From contig FMUV01000019.1 of assembly GCA_900101355.1 (NCBI GenBank), forward strand, positions 1 to 44,511: a stretch of DNA of 44,511 nucleotides, written 5' to 3'. The notes below the pieces were generated by a model, which had not been told where the DNA came from, made no database searches, and was given only the letters and a program-made list of their open reading frames with translations. Shown here piece after piece: positions 7,331-15,615 of the stretch. The DNA comes from Ruminococcus sp. YE282 (GTDB taxonomy: Bacteria; Bacillota; Clostridia; Oscillospirales; Acutalibacteraceae). Each line of letters starts with the position of its first letter. Positions within the stretch are counted from its first letter, which is position 1. Both the position numbers and the translations under genes were made by a program.

Positions 7331-9217
7331 ATGACTGAAAATAAAAATGCCGCTGAAAAATTCAAAGGCAGAACAAAGTTCAAAACCCTTAAACAAGTTT
7401 CATCACTTCCCGAATATGCCGGAATACTGGCATCAGATGCAATCCTGATTGATGTTGACGATATGGAGCAGTCAGAAGTTTTGCTGAAAATATGTGAAGG
7501 TGAAAACATCAGATGCAGAGTTTTGCAGAGCCGGTCAGGGATGCACTTTTTGTTCAAAAACAGTAAAGTCAAAAATTGTTTTACAAAAACCAAGGTTGCT
7601 TGCGGTTTGAGGGTTGACATCAAATCCGGTTTCAAATCCTGCTACGAGGTTTTGAAGATTGATGGAAAAGAACGTGAACTATTATATGACATCTTGGAAG
7701 GTGAAGAATATCAGGAATTGCCGAAATGGTTATTCCCCATCAAAACCACACAACAGTTTTTGGATATGGAAGCCGGTGACGGACGGAACCAAGCCTTGTT
7801 CAATTATATTTTGACTTTGCAGGGCAACGATTTCAGCAAAGAAGAAGCAAGACAAACCATCCGCATCATCAACAAGTATGTGTTAAAAGAACCACTTTCC
7901 GATGATGAACTGGATGTGGTTCTGCGTGATGATGCCTTCCTGAAAGACATCTTTTTCAAGGGCAACACTTTCCTGTTTGATAAGTTTGCAACATTTCTAA
8001 AGAACAATCATCACATCATCCGCATCAATGGTCAACTTCATTTATTCAAAGATGGAATTTATGTTGCAGGTCAGGATGAAGTTGAAGCCGCTATGATTCA
8101 ACACATCAGCAGTCTTTCAAATGCCAAGCGGTCAGAAGTTTTCAAGTATTTGAACTTGCTTCTGCTTGAAAATACAGAAATGGCAAAACCAAATTTCATT
8201 GCCTTCCGCAATGGTATTTATGATCTGACCACCGACACCCTGAACCCATTTTCACCCGATGTGGTGATCACCAACCGCATCCCTTGGGACTATAACCCGG
8301 CGGCATATTCTGAACTTGCTGACCGAACATTGAACAAAATTGCTTGCAACGATGAACAGGTCAGAACTATTTTGGAAGAATGTATTGGTTCATGTTTCTA
8401 TCGGTCAAATACTTTGGGCGGTGGAAAAGCCTTCATTCTGACCGGTGACAGGTCAAATGGCAAATCAACATTCATTGGTATGGTTCAACATCTGCTTGAC
8501 GAAAAGAACATCAGTGCGCTTGATCTGAAAGAACTTGATCAAAAATTTCAGAACACTGCATTGTTTGGCAAACTGGCAAACCTTGGTGATGATATTTCTG
8601 ATGAATTTATTGTCAATGCTTCCATTTTTAAGAAGTTTGTGACCGGCGAAAGGGTGCAGGTTCAGAATAAAGGTGAAAAACCTTTTGAATTTAACAATTA
8701 TGCAAAATTCCTTTTCAGTGCAAACGATATTCCCCGAATCAAAGACAAGACAGGGGCAGTTTTGCGGCGTTTGTTGATTGTTCCATTCAATGCCGAGTTC
8801 AGCAAGGATGACCCTGATTATGACAGCAACATCAAGTATAAACTTCAGGAGCAGGATGTTATGGAATACCTGATTGTTTTGGGACTGAAAGCCCTGAAGA
8901 ATGTCATTAAAAATCAGGGATTCACCGAATCAGTTAAGGTGCAACAAGAAATTGATGATTACAAGAAAACGAATAACCCCATTTTAGGATTCCTTGAAGA
9001 ATGTGAAATGGAAGGTTTTGAACTTGAACATCAGCCTATACCGGAAGTATTCACAAAGTATGATTATTACTGTTCACACAGCGGTTTGCAGAGTATTTCA
9101 AAACCAGAATTTACCAAGCAGATTAAACGCTTGACCGGTCTTGATAAAAAACAAGTCAGAATCCCAAATAGAAAAAATCCTGTTTGGGTATTCATCAGAA
9201 AGGATGATGAAAAATGA
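7331..9217 (+). CDS. D5/P4-type primase-helicase
   Basis: About 628 aa. The N-terminal region has LIDVDD near residue 40, as in archaeo-eukaryotic primase-like folds. The C-terminal half is an SF3/D5 helicase: Walker A GDRSNGKST near residue 371, Walker B-like KLANLGDDIS, a motif with LFSANDIPR, then RRLLIVPF. It would prime and unwind DNA for the phage polymerase. The start is uncertain: ATG 7331 has AAAGGG 6 nt ahead, while GTG 7307 (8 codons longer) has AAGGAAG at better spacing. The stop overlaps the next gene. Confidence 0.85.
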   Translation: MTENKNAAEKFKGRTKFKTLKQVSSLPEYAGILASDAILIDVDDMEQSEVLLKICEGENIRCRVLQSRSGMHFLFKNSKVKNCFTKTKVACGLRVDIKSGFKSCYEVLKIDGKERELLYDILEGEEYQELPKWLFPIKTTQQFLDMEAGDGRNQALFNYILTLQGNDFSKEEARQTIRIINKYVLKEPLSDDELDVVLRDDAFLKDIFFKGNTFLFDKFATFLKNNHHIIRINGQLHLFKDGIYVAGQDEVEAAMIQHISSLSNAKRSEVFKYLNLLLLENTEMAKPNFIAFRNGIYDLTTDTLNPFSPDVVITNRIPWDYNPAAYSELADRTLNKIACNDEQVRTILEECIGSCFYRSNTLGGGKAFILTGDRSNGKSTFIGMVQHLLDEKNISALDLKELDQKFQNTALFGKLANLGDDISDEFIVNASIFKKFVTGERVQVQNKGEKPFEFNNYAKFLFSANDIPRIKDKTGAVLRRLLIVPFNAEFSKDDPDYDSNIKYKLQEQDVMEYLIVLGLKALKNVIKNQGFTESVKVQQEIDDYKKTNNPILGFLEECEMEGFELEHQPIPEVFTKYDYYCSHSGLQSISKPEFTKQIKRLTGLDKKQVRIPNRKNPVWVFIRKDDEK

Positions 9218-9435
9218 TAGGTAAAGAATTAAAAGCAATGATTTCATCAATTCCCGATGAAGCTATTGTCAACATTGATGTTCAGACATCTGGTTCGGAT
9301 AGTGAAATTTTTAAAATCAATAACACATTCGGTTGTGAGGTGAAATCCAAAAGTTTATTTTCAATGGATTCAGATGATTTCTTTTATGTCAAAACACATA
9401 TTACATTTAAAGCCGAAGGAGTTGAAACAAAATGA
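9214..9435 (+). CDS. Small phage protein, paralogue of its neighbour
   Basis: 73 aa, starting M-IGKELKAMISSIPDEA. The next protein starts MTGKQLKELVSLIPDDA, so the two are tandem paralogues sharing an N-terminal amphipathic helix and a following beta strand; their C-termini differ. The ATG overlaps the primase stop (ATGA) and its own stop overlaps the next start. Function unknown. Confidence 0.65.
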   Translation: MIGKELKAMISSIPDEAIVNIDVQTSGSDSEIFKINNTFGCEVKSKSLFSMDSDDFFYVKTHITFKAEGVETK

Positions 9436-9653
9436 TGACAGGTAAACAGTTAAAAGAATTGGTTTCACTGATTCCCGATGATGCCAAAGTCGGCATCGGA
9501 TATGATGAAAATAAACAGGGGGAATTTCTTGCCCCTGATTTAATCACAGGGGCAACGGTTCAGACCACAATCAAATTTCCTGAATGTATGTTTTTTTCTA
9601 CAATAGTAGAAAGCACTATCATTTTTGATGTGAAGGGGGCTGGACAGCAATGA
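9432..9653 (+). CDS. Small phage protein, paralogue of its neighbour
   Basis: 73 aa (72 if started at ATG 9435, which aligns better with the upstream paralogue). It shares the G-K-x-L-K...S-x-IPD(E/D)A N-terminus with the preceding protein and diverges after residue 25. It overlaps both neighbours by 4 nt. Function unknown. Confidence 0.65.
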   Translation: MMTGKQLKELVSLIPDDAKVGIGYDENKQGEFLAPDLITGATVQTTIKFPECMFFSTIVESTIIFDVKGAGQQ

Positions 9654-10012
9654 ACGCAGTTGAAAAGGATGTTGAAATCCTGACTTTCAAAAAGCTGAAC
9701 AGCGCAAATGACCAGTTCCCTTTGTTCCATTCACAGCATGAAGGCTATGCCGTTATCAAGGAAGAAATTGAAGAAGTGATGGATGGGATGAACGGTCTGC
9801 TTGAAGTCTTTGCCAACGCTTGGGCGGCAATCAAGAAAAATGAGAACGCAACAGTTCAGATGAAGATGGTCGGAACGCTTGCACAGCAGGTTGCAGTTGA
9901 GGCAATCCAAGTGGCGGCAATGTGTGATAAATTCAATATGAGCCTTGCCCAACCTGCACAGGTGAACATTGATTCACAGTCTTTTGCTGACTTGATGAAC
10001 CCTGCAACATAG
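9650..10012 (+). CDS. Phage protein, possible MazG-like all-alpha fold
   Basis: 120 aa and apparently all-helical. Two acidic stretches, EEIEEV (about 41-46) and E-x-IQVAAMCDKF (about 84-95), have the spacing of the Glu/Asp pairs that bind metal in MazG-like nucleotide pyrophosphohydrolases. If active it would hydrolyse a nucleoside triphosphate. Conservation is weak and a structural role is equally possible. Confidence 0.5.
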   Translation: MNAVEKDVEILTFKKLNSANDQFPLFHSQHEGYAVIKEEIEEVMDGMNGLLEVFANAWAAIKKNENATVQMKMVGTLAQQVAVEAIQVAAMCDKFNMSLAQPAQVNIDSQSFADLMNPAT

Positions 10013-10023
10013 GCGGTGAATTT

Positions 10024-10227
10024 ATGGCAAACACAGAAACACCCTACACCAACGCAGAAGGTTATGCAGACCCAACCGCATACAAAGGAATTAAGAACAT
10101 CACCGACACGGAACACAAATGCAATTTCCTGATCAAAGTGATAAAGTTCATTATTAAAGAATCAGGCTTTGAACTTTTGAACAGGATGGAGTTGAAACAC
10201 ACTGATTCAGGAAGGATATTCAGATGA
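10024..10227 (+). CDS. Phage hypothetical protein, 67 aa
   Basis: A polar N-terminus followed by a helical segment (KCNFLIKVIKFIIKE). A GGCGGTGA-type ribosome site precedes ATG 10024, and the stop overlaps the next start (ATGATG). No family recognised. Confidence 0.55.
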   Translation: MANTETPYTNAEGYADPTAYKGIKNITDTEHKCNFLIKVIKFIIKESGFELLNRMELKHTDSGRIFR

Positions 10228-10535
10228 TGGCATTACAAGAAGCTATTGAACATTGTGTTGAGGTCAGCAACCGTGATGATGTTTGCGCTGAATGTAAAGC
10301 CCAACACAAACAACTTGCTGAATGGCAGAAAGAACTTCAATTCCTCAAAAATCAAAAGTGTCAACCGCCCGATGGGGTCAGCATCAAGCCGGACGGAGTG
10401 AACGAACTTGACCCTTGTCTGTATGATGAAGTTGAAACGTATCAAAATGTGACTGTTCATGTGTTGCGATGCAGAAGGTGTGGTCACATTGAAATTGAAT
10501 GGGAAAGGAATGTTGACGATGACGGAATACAGTGA
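10224..10535 (+). CDS. Small zinc-ribbon-like phage protein
   Basis: 103 aa. An N-terminal helical part carries C-x2-C-x2-QH (about 21-28), then LAEWQKEL. The C-terminal CRRCGHIEIEW strand is a classical zinc-knuckle half; together the Cys/His residues could hold one zinc. Proteins with an AL..A.EH..E N-terminus and LAEWL..L core are frequent in Firmicutes phage early operons, with unknown function. ATG 10224 or 10227 may be the start. Confidence 0.6.
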   Translation: MMALQEAIEHCVEVSNRDDVCAECKAQHKQLAEWQKELQFLKNQKCQPPDGVSIKPDGVNELDPCLYDEVETYQNVTVHVLRCRRCGHIEIEWERNVDDDGIQ

Positions 10536-10815
10536 AGCACTGGAAAATTTCAACAAGGCATTTGATGAAATTATCAAGTCTTTGGTTGAAGGCCTGAAGC
10601 CTGTTATTGAAGCAGTAACAAAAACTGTTTTTGAACAAATCAGACCGGTGATGAATGTCATTGTGGAAGGTTTCAGATATTACTGCAAGCATTACGACAA
10701 TAAAAGGGTTGTTCATCTTGCCCTTCACGCAAAGAAAGCAAGGGTCAGAAATAAGAACAGAAACCGGTTATTCAATGACTACCTGAAAGCACTGCAAAGA
10801 GGTGTTGTGCAGTGA
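10519..10815 (+). CDS. Phage hypothetical protein, basic C-terminus
   Basis: About 98 aa from ATG 10519, chosen because AAAGGA ends 9 nt upstream; ATG 10510 abuts that site. Helical N-terminal two thirds, then a basic C-terminus (KKARVRNKNRNR) that could bind nucleic acid. Overlaps the next GTG start by 4 nt. Function unknown. Confidence 0.6.
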   Translation: MTEYSEALENFNKAFDEIIKSLVEGLKPVIEAVTKTVFEQIRPVMNVIVEGFRYYCKHYDNKRVVHLALHAKKARVRNKNRNRLFNDYLKALQRGVVQ

Positions 10816-11054
10816 AAGGTCTTGGAAAAGAGCGCATTGTTTTATTCACACAATTCTTCCTGACACACGATGAACCCATCACAGTGAAACAGCTTCAACA
10901 GATGGTCGAGCGTTACAGCGGTGAAAAGGTCAAGCGGCAAACCATATATGATGACCTCAACGCTATTGACATTGTGATTGGTCTGAAGTGTGAACACGTT
11001 ACAGACAAACCCGGAAGGATATTGCAATGGTCAAGGGGGGGGTTCCCAAGGTGA
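10812..11054 (+). CDS. Winged-helix-like DNA-binding protein, small
   Basis: 80 aa from GTG 10812. The pattern ITVKQLQQMVERYSGEKVKRQTIYDDLNAID (about 22-52) fits a helix-turn-helix of the HTH_11 type seen at the N-terminus of WYL-type regulators, but there is no effector domain. It could be a phage-encoded regulator of the early/late switch; this is inferred from the fold alone. Confidence 0.6.
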   Translation: MKGLGKERIVLFTQFFLTHDEPITVKQLQQMVERYSGEKVKRQTIYDDLNAIDIVIGLKCEHVTDKPGRILQWSRGGFPR

Positions 11055-11254
11055 ATCAAATCACACTTCTCTTTGATTTCGGTCAGGAAATCTTCATTGT
11101 TTTGAATGAAAATAAAATGTTTAAAACAAAAGTTAAAAACTATACAGTTTATGATGATTCAATTTTTGTCGGAACACCTAATAGTGAATTTAATGTCAAA
11201 GATTGTTTTGCAACTTTTGATGATTATTTATCAAAGGGGGTGAATGTGAAATGA
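11051..11254 (+). CDS. Phage hypothetical protein, 67 aa
   Basis: Start taken at GTG 11051, with a G-rich ribosome site (seven G) about 10 nt ahead; ATG 11027 in frame would overlap the previous gene further. Beta-rich sequence (ITLLFDFGQEIFIVLNENK). No family recognised. The stop overlaps the next ATG. Confidence 0.55.
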   Translation: MNQITLLFDFGQEIFIVLNENKMFKTKVKNYTVYDDSIFVGTPNSEFNVKDCFATFDDYLSKGVNVK

Positions 11255-11439
11255 TTTGCCCTTATGCCGTGAACAGAAAAGTGGTAACACAGACCCGAAT
11301 GACCTATGATGAAAATGGTCAGCAGACATCTTGGATGGAAGCACAACAGAACACAGCAGAGTTTGTGGAATGTCAAAAAGAGAATTGCGGTGCTTTTCAC
11401 GATGGAAAATGTTGTTACGGAGGTAGTTGTAACAATTAA
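11251..11439 (+). CDS. Small Cys-rich phage protein
   Basis: 62 aa with five or six cysteines concentrated near the C-terminus (ECQKENC...KCCYGGSC) and one at residue 3, consistent with a small zinc-binding protein. Starts ATGA over the previous stop and is last in the early operon before the 220-bp repeat region. Function unknown. Confidence 0.6.
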   Translation: MICPYAVNRKVVTQTRMTYDENGQQTSWMEAQQNTAEFVECQKENCGAFHDGKCCYGGSCNN

Positions 11440-11632
11440 GTAACAGATACATTTCTTTTATCTGTTACATAACAAAAGCCGCATAAACACTGGATTTTTT
11501 AACAGGTGTAACAGATGTAACAGATATTTTCTTCTTTTGTTCAAATAATAAGAATTTTTAATCATCAAATTTTTATACTTCCCTAAAAATAAGAAAATAT
11601 AGAAGTCATCTGTTACTTGTTACACTTGTTAC
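11440..11632. repeat. GTAACAGAT repeat cluster in intergenic region
   Basis: A 9-bp word GTAACAGAT occurs as a palindromic hairpin (GTAACAGATA at 11440-11449, TATCTGTTAC at 11459-11468), as an abutting direct pair (11508-11516 and 11517-11525) and inverted at 11608-11616. TTGTTAC repeats follow at 11617 and 11626. Located between the early operon and the late regulator, it may be an operator array, an origin-like iteron set or a packaging recognition region. Confidence 0.6.
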
Positions 11633-11658
11633 AAATCCGTTGAAAGGAAGTGATGAAA

Positions 11659-12081
11659 ATGACAGTGAAACAATACTTAAAACAAGCATACAGACTTGAT
11701 GCGTTGATTGATGCTGACCTCGCTGAATTGCGTGAACTTAAACAGCTTGCTTTGTCTGTTTCTTCACCATCTTTGTCCGGTATGCCTTCAGGCGGTCATA
11801 AACAACAAGCACCATTTGTGAATCCGGTGCAGAAAATTGTTGACCTTGAAGCACATATCAATTCAGAAATTGACAGATTTGTTGACTTGAAAACAGAAAT
11901 CAGAAGTTATCTTGAACAAATACAAGATAACACCCAAAGATGTGTTCTACAATACAGATATATTCTGTTTTATTCTTGGAATGATATTGCTGATAAAATG
12001 GGATATACAGTGCAATGGATTCATCAAATTCACAAAGATGCTTTGATTTCCTTTAGCAAAGTGATGAAAACAACCAACTAA
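11659..12081 (+). CDS. Late transcription regulator, sigma-70-like/RinA-ArpU type
   Basis: 140 aa. The N-terminal half is coiled-coil; the C-terminus (about 100-135) has the region-4-like helix-turn-helix pattern RCVLQYRYILFYSWNDIADKMGY...IHQIHKDAL. This is typical of DUF1492/ArpU/RinA-like phage activators placed just before terminase. It probably switches on the packaging and morphogenesis operon. Start at ATG 11659, 8 nt after AAAGGAAG. Confidence 0.75.
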   Translation: MTVKQYLKQAYRLDALIDADLAELRELKQLALSVSSPSLSGMPSGGHKQQAPFVNPVQKIVDLEAHINSEIDRFVDLKTEIRSYLEQIQDNTQRCVLQYRYILFYSWNDIADKMGYTVQWIHQIHKDALISFSKVMKTTN

Positions 12082-12086
12082 ACTTT

Positions 12087-12127
12087 ATTGAAATTTACTT
12101 TTCAATAATTGAAATTTACTTTTCAAT
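12087..12127 (+). repeat. Two 20-bp direct repeats with 21-bp period
   Basis: The sequence ATTGAAATTTACTTTTCAAT occurs at 12087-12106 and again at 12108-12127. Each copy is itself a near-palindrome, and the junction TTTCAATAATTGAAA is a perfect one. A 21-bp period puts both copies on the same DNA face. Followed by two TATAAT boxes (12128-12145), so this may be a regulator-bound late promoter. Confidence 0.7.
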
Positions 12128-12157
12128 TATAATATAATTATAATTAGAAATTTATCT

Positions 12158-12213
12158 AAATCACCACACAATGATGTTGTTTCCTCCTTTGGACATCATT
12201 TGTGGTGATTTTT
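12158..12213 (+). terminator. Hairpin with T-run before terS
   Basis: AAATCACCACACAATGATG pairs with CATCATTTGTGGTGATTT, ending in TTTTTC. It ends about 23 nt before the terS start, so it may end transcripts from the regulator gene or act as an attenuator that late transcription must pass. Confidence 0.7.
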
Positions 12214-12236
12214 CGTTGAAAGGCAGGTGTTGTGTG

Positions 12237-12728
12237 ATGGCAAGAATGACACAAAAGCAGAAGCGATTTGTTGAAGAATACCTGATTGACCTGAACGCAA
12301 CACAAGCTGCTATCAGGGCAGGTTATTCACCACAAACAGCGCAAGAACAAGGGTATCAACTACTTCAGAAAACTTCAGTTCAAAGTGCTATTGGGAAAGC
12401 AATGGCAGAAAGAAGCAAGCGCACAGGTATCAATCAGGACAGGGTTATTTCTGAACTGGCAAAAATCGCATTTATCAAGATGACTGATGTTGTTGATGCC
12501 AATGGAAGAATTAAATCCGGTGCATCAAGTAATGACCTTGCTTGCATTGAATCAATAAAATATAAGGAATCCGAAAGTGAAACAGGTTCAAGTGTTGAAA
12601 GAGAAGTCAAGGTTGCATCAAAGTTAAAAGCCCTTGAACTGCTTGGAAAGCATTTGGGAATGTTCACCGATAAAGTAAAAATTGACGGTGGAACAAAGGT
12701 TGTGATTGTTGATGACCTTGATGAATAG
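12237..12728 (+). CDS. terS: Terminase small subunit
   Basis: 163 aa of the Terminase_2 family; it recognises phage DNA for packaging and hands it to the large subunit. The N-terminal helix-turn-helix reads LTxKQxxFVEEYLIDLNATQAAIRAGY-like (MTQKQKRFVEEYL, residues 4-16, then NATQAAIRAGYS). The C-terminal acidic tail (VVIVDDLDE) is typical of the part that contacts TerL. Start ATG 12237 follows AAAGGCAGGTG; longer in-frame starts would run into the terminator hairpin. Confidence 0.9.
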   Translation: MARMTQKQKRFVEEYLIDLNATQAAIRAGYSPQTAQEQGYQLLQKTSVQSAIGKAMAERSKRTGINQDRVISELAKIAFIKMTDVVDANGRIKSGASSNDLACIESIKYKESESETGSSVEREVKVASKLKALELLGKHLGMFTDKVKIDGGTKVVIVDDLDE

Positions 12729-12811
12729 TATCAGGTTAGTAACAAAACAGCCTTCTTTTCCCTATTCAAAGTGGTTTAGCACATATTGTGTCATAAATAG
12801 GCGGTGGTCTG

Positions 12812-14062
12812 ATGTATGATACAAGGTTGAAGATGTCACAAATCGTTGGTAAAGGCTACAATGAGTTTTGGAAGTTCAAAGGACGTTACAGAGTAGTTAA
12901 AGGTTCACGAGCATCCAAAAAGTCAAAGACTTCTGCTTTGTGGTATATGGCGAACCTGTCAAAAGAAAAATATCGGCAAGCAAATTTGCTTGTTATCCGT
13001 AAAACATACAGAACACTAAAAGATTCTTGTTTCACAGAACTGAAATGGGCTATCAACAGACTGGGATTGCAAAATCAATGGGTGGCAAAAGAATCACCCC
13101 TTGAAATTGTCAATGTAGAAACCGGTCAAAAAATATTCTTCAGGGGATTGGATGACCCTTTGAAAGTCACATCAATCACTGTTGATGTAGGTGTCCTTTG
13201 TTGGCTTTGGATTGAAGAAGCCTATGAATTGATGCAGGAATCAGATTTTGACACCATTGATGAATCAATCCGTGGTGAAGTACCGGAAGGTTTATTCAAA
13301 CAAATCACCCTGACCTTCAACCCTTGGAATGAACATCACTGGATAAAAAAGCGATTTTTCGATGCACCACCTGACCCGGACATTCTTGCAATCACTACCA
13401 ATTATTTGTGCAATGAGTGGTTGGACGAAGCTGACAAGAAGGTATTTGAACGGATGAAGAAACAAAATCCGAGAAGATACCGAGTTGCAGGTCTTGGTGA
13501 CTGGGGCATCGTTGATGGTCTTGTCTATGAAAATTGGCATGAACAGATGTTCAGTCTGAAACAAATTCAAGAACAGCACCCTGATTTGAAGTCAGGCTTT
13601 GGTCTTGACTATGGTTTCACGAATGACCCATCAGCCGCCTTCATTGGTTTTGTTGACCTTGAAACACATACAATCTATGTGTGGGATGAAATGTATGAAA
13701 AGGGACTGTCAAACAAAAAGATATATGATACCCTTTGCAAGATGGGTTATGGTAAAGATAAATTTACCGCTGAATCAGCAGAACCAAAATCAAATGCCGA
13801 ATTGAAAGGCTACGGAATGAGGGTCAAGGGAGCCGAAAAGGGCAAAGACAGCATCAACAACGGCATCCAATGGATTCAGGACTGCACCATCATCATTCAT
13901 CCCCGGTGCGTGAACTTCTTGACCGAAATTTCAAACTACACTTGGGAAAAGGACAAGTTTGGAAACAAGTTGAATGTTCCCATTGATGATTTCAACCATT
14001 TAATGGATGCAATGCGTTATGGTCTTGAACAATACATTAGGAATAATAAATGGTTGTATTAG
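12812..14062 (+). CDS. terL: Terminase large subunit
   Basis: 416 aa, Terminase_3/PBSX-like. The ATPase domain has a Walker A variant GSRASKKSKT near residues 32-41 and a Walker B-like LCWLWIEEA near residue 135, then a coupling motif in LTFNPWN. The nuclease domain starts near 265 with GLDYGFTNDPSAA, has AESAEPKS and ends with DDFNHLMDAMRYG, supplying the RNase H-like acidic residues. It packages DNA into the prohead and cuts concatemers. GTAAC-type motifs flank the gene at 12737 and 14063. Confidence 0.92.
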   Translation: MYDTRLKMSQIVGKGYNEFWKFKGRYRVVKGSRASKKSKTSALWYMANLSKEKYRQANLLVIRKTYRTLKDSCFTELKWAINRLGLQNQWVAKESPLEIVNVETGQKIFFRGLDDPLKVTSITVDVGVLCWLWIEEAYELMQESDFDTIDESIRGEVPEGLFKQITLTFNPWNEHHWIKKRFFDAPPDPDILAITTNYLCNEWLDEADKKVFERMKKQNPRRYRVAGLGDWGIVDGLVYENWHEQMFSLKQIQEQHPDLKSGFGLDYGFTNDPSAAFIGFVDLETHTIYVWDEMYEKGLSNKKIYDTLCKMGYGKDKFTAESAEPKSNAELKGYGMRVKGAEKGKDSINNGIQWIQDCTIIIHPRCVNFLTEISNYTWEKDKFGNKLNVPIDDFNHLMDAMRYGLEQYIRNNKWLY

Positions 14063-14078
14063 TAACACGGTAGTAACA

Positions 14079-14125
14079 GGAACGTGCATCAATTCTGAAA
14101 AGATGCAGGTTCTTATTTTATTTAC
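14079..14125 (+). terminator. Hairpin between terL and portal gene
   Basis: GGAACGTGCATC pairs imperfectly with GATGCAGGTTC, followed by TTATTTTATTT. Two TAGTAAC words precede it (14060-14077). It probably lowers read-through or protects the mRNA 3' end. Confidence 0.55.
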
Positions 14126-14160
14126 ACAATAAATTCTATGCGGAAAGGCGGTGAAAAAAG

Positions 14161-15615
14161 ATGCTTACAATAGACGAAATCAGCAGATTAATTCAGGACG
14201 ATGCAAACAGCCCAAGAAAGCAGAGTGCAAAAGTCGGTTCAAGGTATTATGAAGGAAAGCATGATATTTTGAACTATAAATTGTACTACTTCAACGCAAA
14301 TGGGCAGTTGGTTGAAGATACTACAAGAAGCAACATCAAGATTTGTCATCCTTTCTTCACCGAACTGGTTGACCAGTGTGTTCAATATATGTTGTCCGGC
14401 AAGGAAGGGTTTGTCAAATCGGACATTCCTGAACTGCAAGAACAGCTTGACTTATATTTCGGTGATGATTTCAGGGATGAATTTGCTGATACTTTGACCG
14501 ATGTGTGCAAATGTGGTTTCGGTGATATATACGCCTACAAGAACGCTGATGACCGCATTTCCTTCCAATACGCTGATGCAATGGGCGTTATTAAAGTTAA
14601 GGCAAAGGACACAGATGACCACAACGAATATGTCATATATATCTACACTGACCGCATTGACAAAAACAAAAAGGAAATCAAGCGGATTCAGGTGTGGGAT
14701 AAACAGCAAGTTCATTATTATGTTCAAGTCGATTCAAACAAGATTGAAAAGGACACTGATGAACCACTGAACCCAAGACCACACATTGTCTATGAAAAAG
14801 ACAATGAAGAAGGCAAGTTTGGTGATTCCTTTGATTTCATCCCCTTCTTCAGACTGGATGCCAACCGAAAGCAGACCAGTCATTTGAACCCGGTCAAGGC
14901 ATTAATTGATGATTATGACCTGATGGCTTGTGGGCTGTCAAATAACCTGCAAGATGTATCAGAAGCCTTGTATGTAGTCAAGGGCTTCCAAGGTGACAAT
15001 ATGGAAGAACTGATACAGAACATCAAAACCAAGAAACACATCGGTGTTGAACCTGATGGTGATGTTGATGTCAAGACGGTTGATTTGCCCTATGATGCAA
15101 GGGTCAAGAAGTTAGAAATTGACGAAAAGAACATATACAAATTTGGTATGGGCTTTAATGCGGCACAGCTTGGTGATGGAAACATCACAAACATTGTCAT
15201 CAAATCAAGATATGCCCTGTTGGATTTGAAGTGCAATAAACTTGAAACCAAAGTCAGAGCATTTTTGAAGAAACTGGTCAAGGTTGCTTTGCAGGAAATC
15301 AATGACATCAATGAAACTGATTATCAGTTGAACGATGTTTATTTTGAATTTGAACGTGAGGTAATGACCAACGCTTCTGATAATGCGCAGATTGAAAAAA
15401 CGGAAGCCGAAACCGAACAAATCAAGTTAAATACTATTCTAAATATGGCGGCAAAACTTGATAATGACACAATTCTTCAGGCTATTTGTGACCTGTTTGA
15501 CTTTGATTTTGAAGATGTAAAGGCAAAGCTTGAACAGAATCCTGTTGTTGACCTGAACAGCGCATCGGAAACCCTTGCAAATAAGCCGGTGGACGATGAA
15601 GGCGGTGATGGTTGA
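14161..15615 (+). CDS. Portal protein, SPP1 gp6-like
   Basis: 484 aa, matching the SPP1 gp6-type portal family that forms the dodecameric vertex through which DNA enters. Visible markers: an N-terminal YYEGKHDIL segment, CHPFFTELVDQCVQYMLSG, a central FIPFFRLDAN, the stem helix region DDYDLMACGLSNNLQDV, and a helical C-terminus with acidic tail. Preceded by AAAGGCGGTG; the stop overlaps the MuF gene start (TTGATG). Confidence 0.88.
   Translation: MLTIDEISRLIQDDANSPRKQSAKVGSRYYEGKHDILNYKLYYFNANGQLVEDTTRSNIKICHPFFTELVDQCVQYMLSGKEGFVKSDIPELQEQLDLYFGDDFRDEFADTLTDVCKCGFGDIYAYKNADDRISFQYADAMGVIKVKAKDTDDHNEYVIYIYTDRIDKNKKEIKRIQVWDKQQVHYYVQVDSNKIEKDTDEPLNPRPHIVYEKDNEEGKFGDSFDFIPFFRLDANRKQTSHLNPVKALIDDYDLMACGLSNNLQDVSEALYVVKGFQGDNMEELIQNIKTKKHIGVEPDGDVDVKTVDLPYDARVKKLEIDEKNIYKFGMGFNAAQLGDGNITNIVIKSRYALLDLKCNKLETKVRAFLKKLVKVALQEINDINETDYQLNDVYFEFEREVMTNASDNAQIEKTEAETEQIKLNTILNMAAKLDNDTILQAICDLFDFDFEDVKAKLEQNPVVDLNSASETLANKPVDDEGGDG

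Noticed and set aside
7287..7337. Possible leader peptides before the primase (ATG at 7287 and 7299)
   Set aside because: Short frames with poor spacing to the ribosome site; more simply explained as leader of the primase gene.
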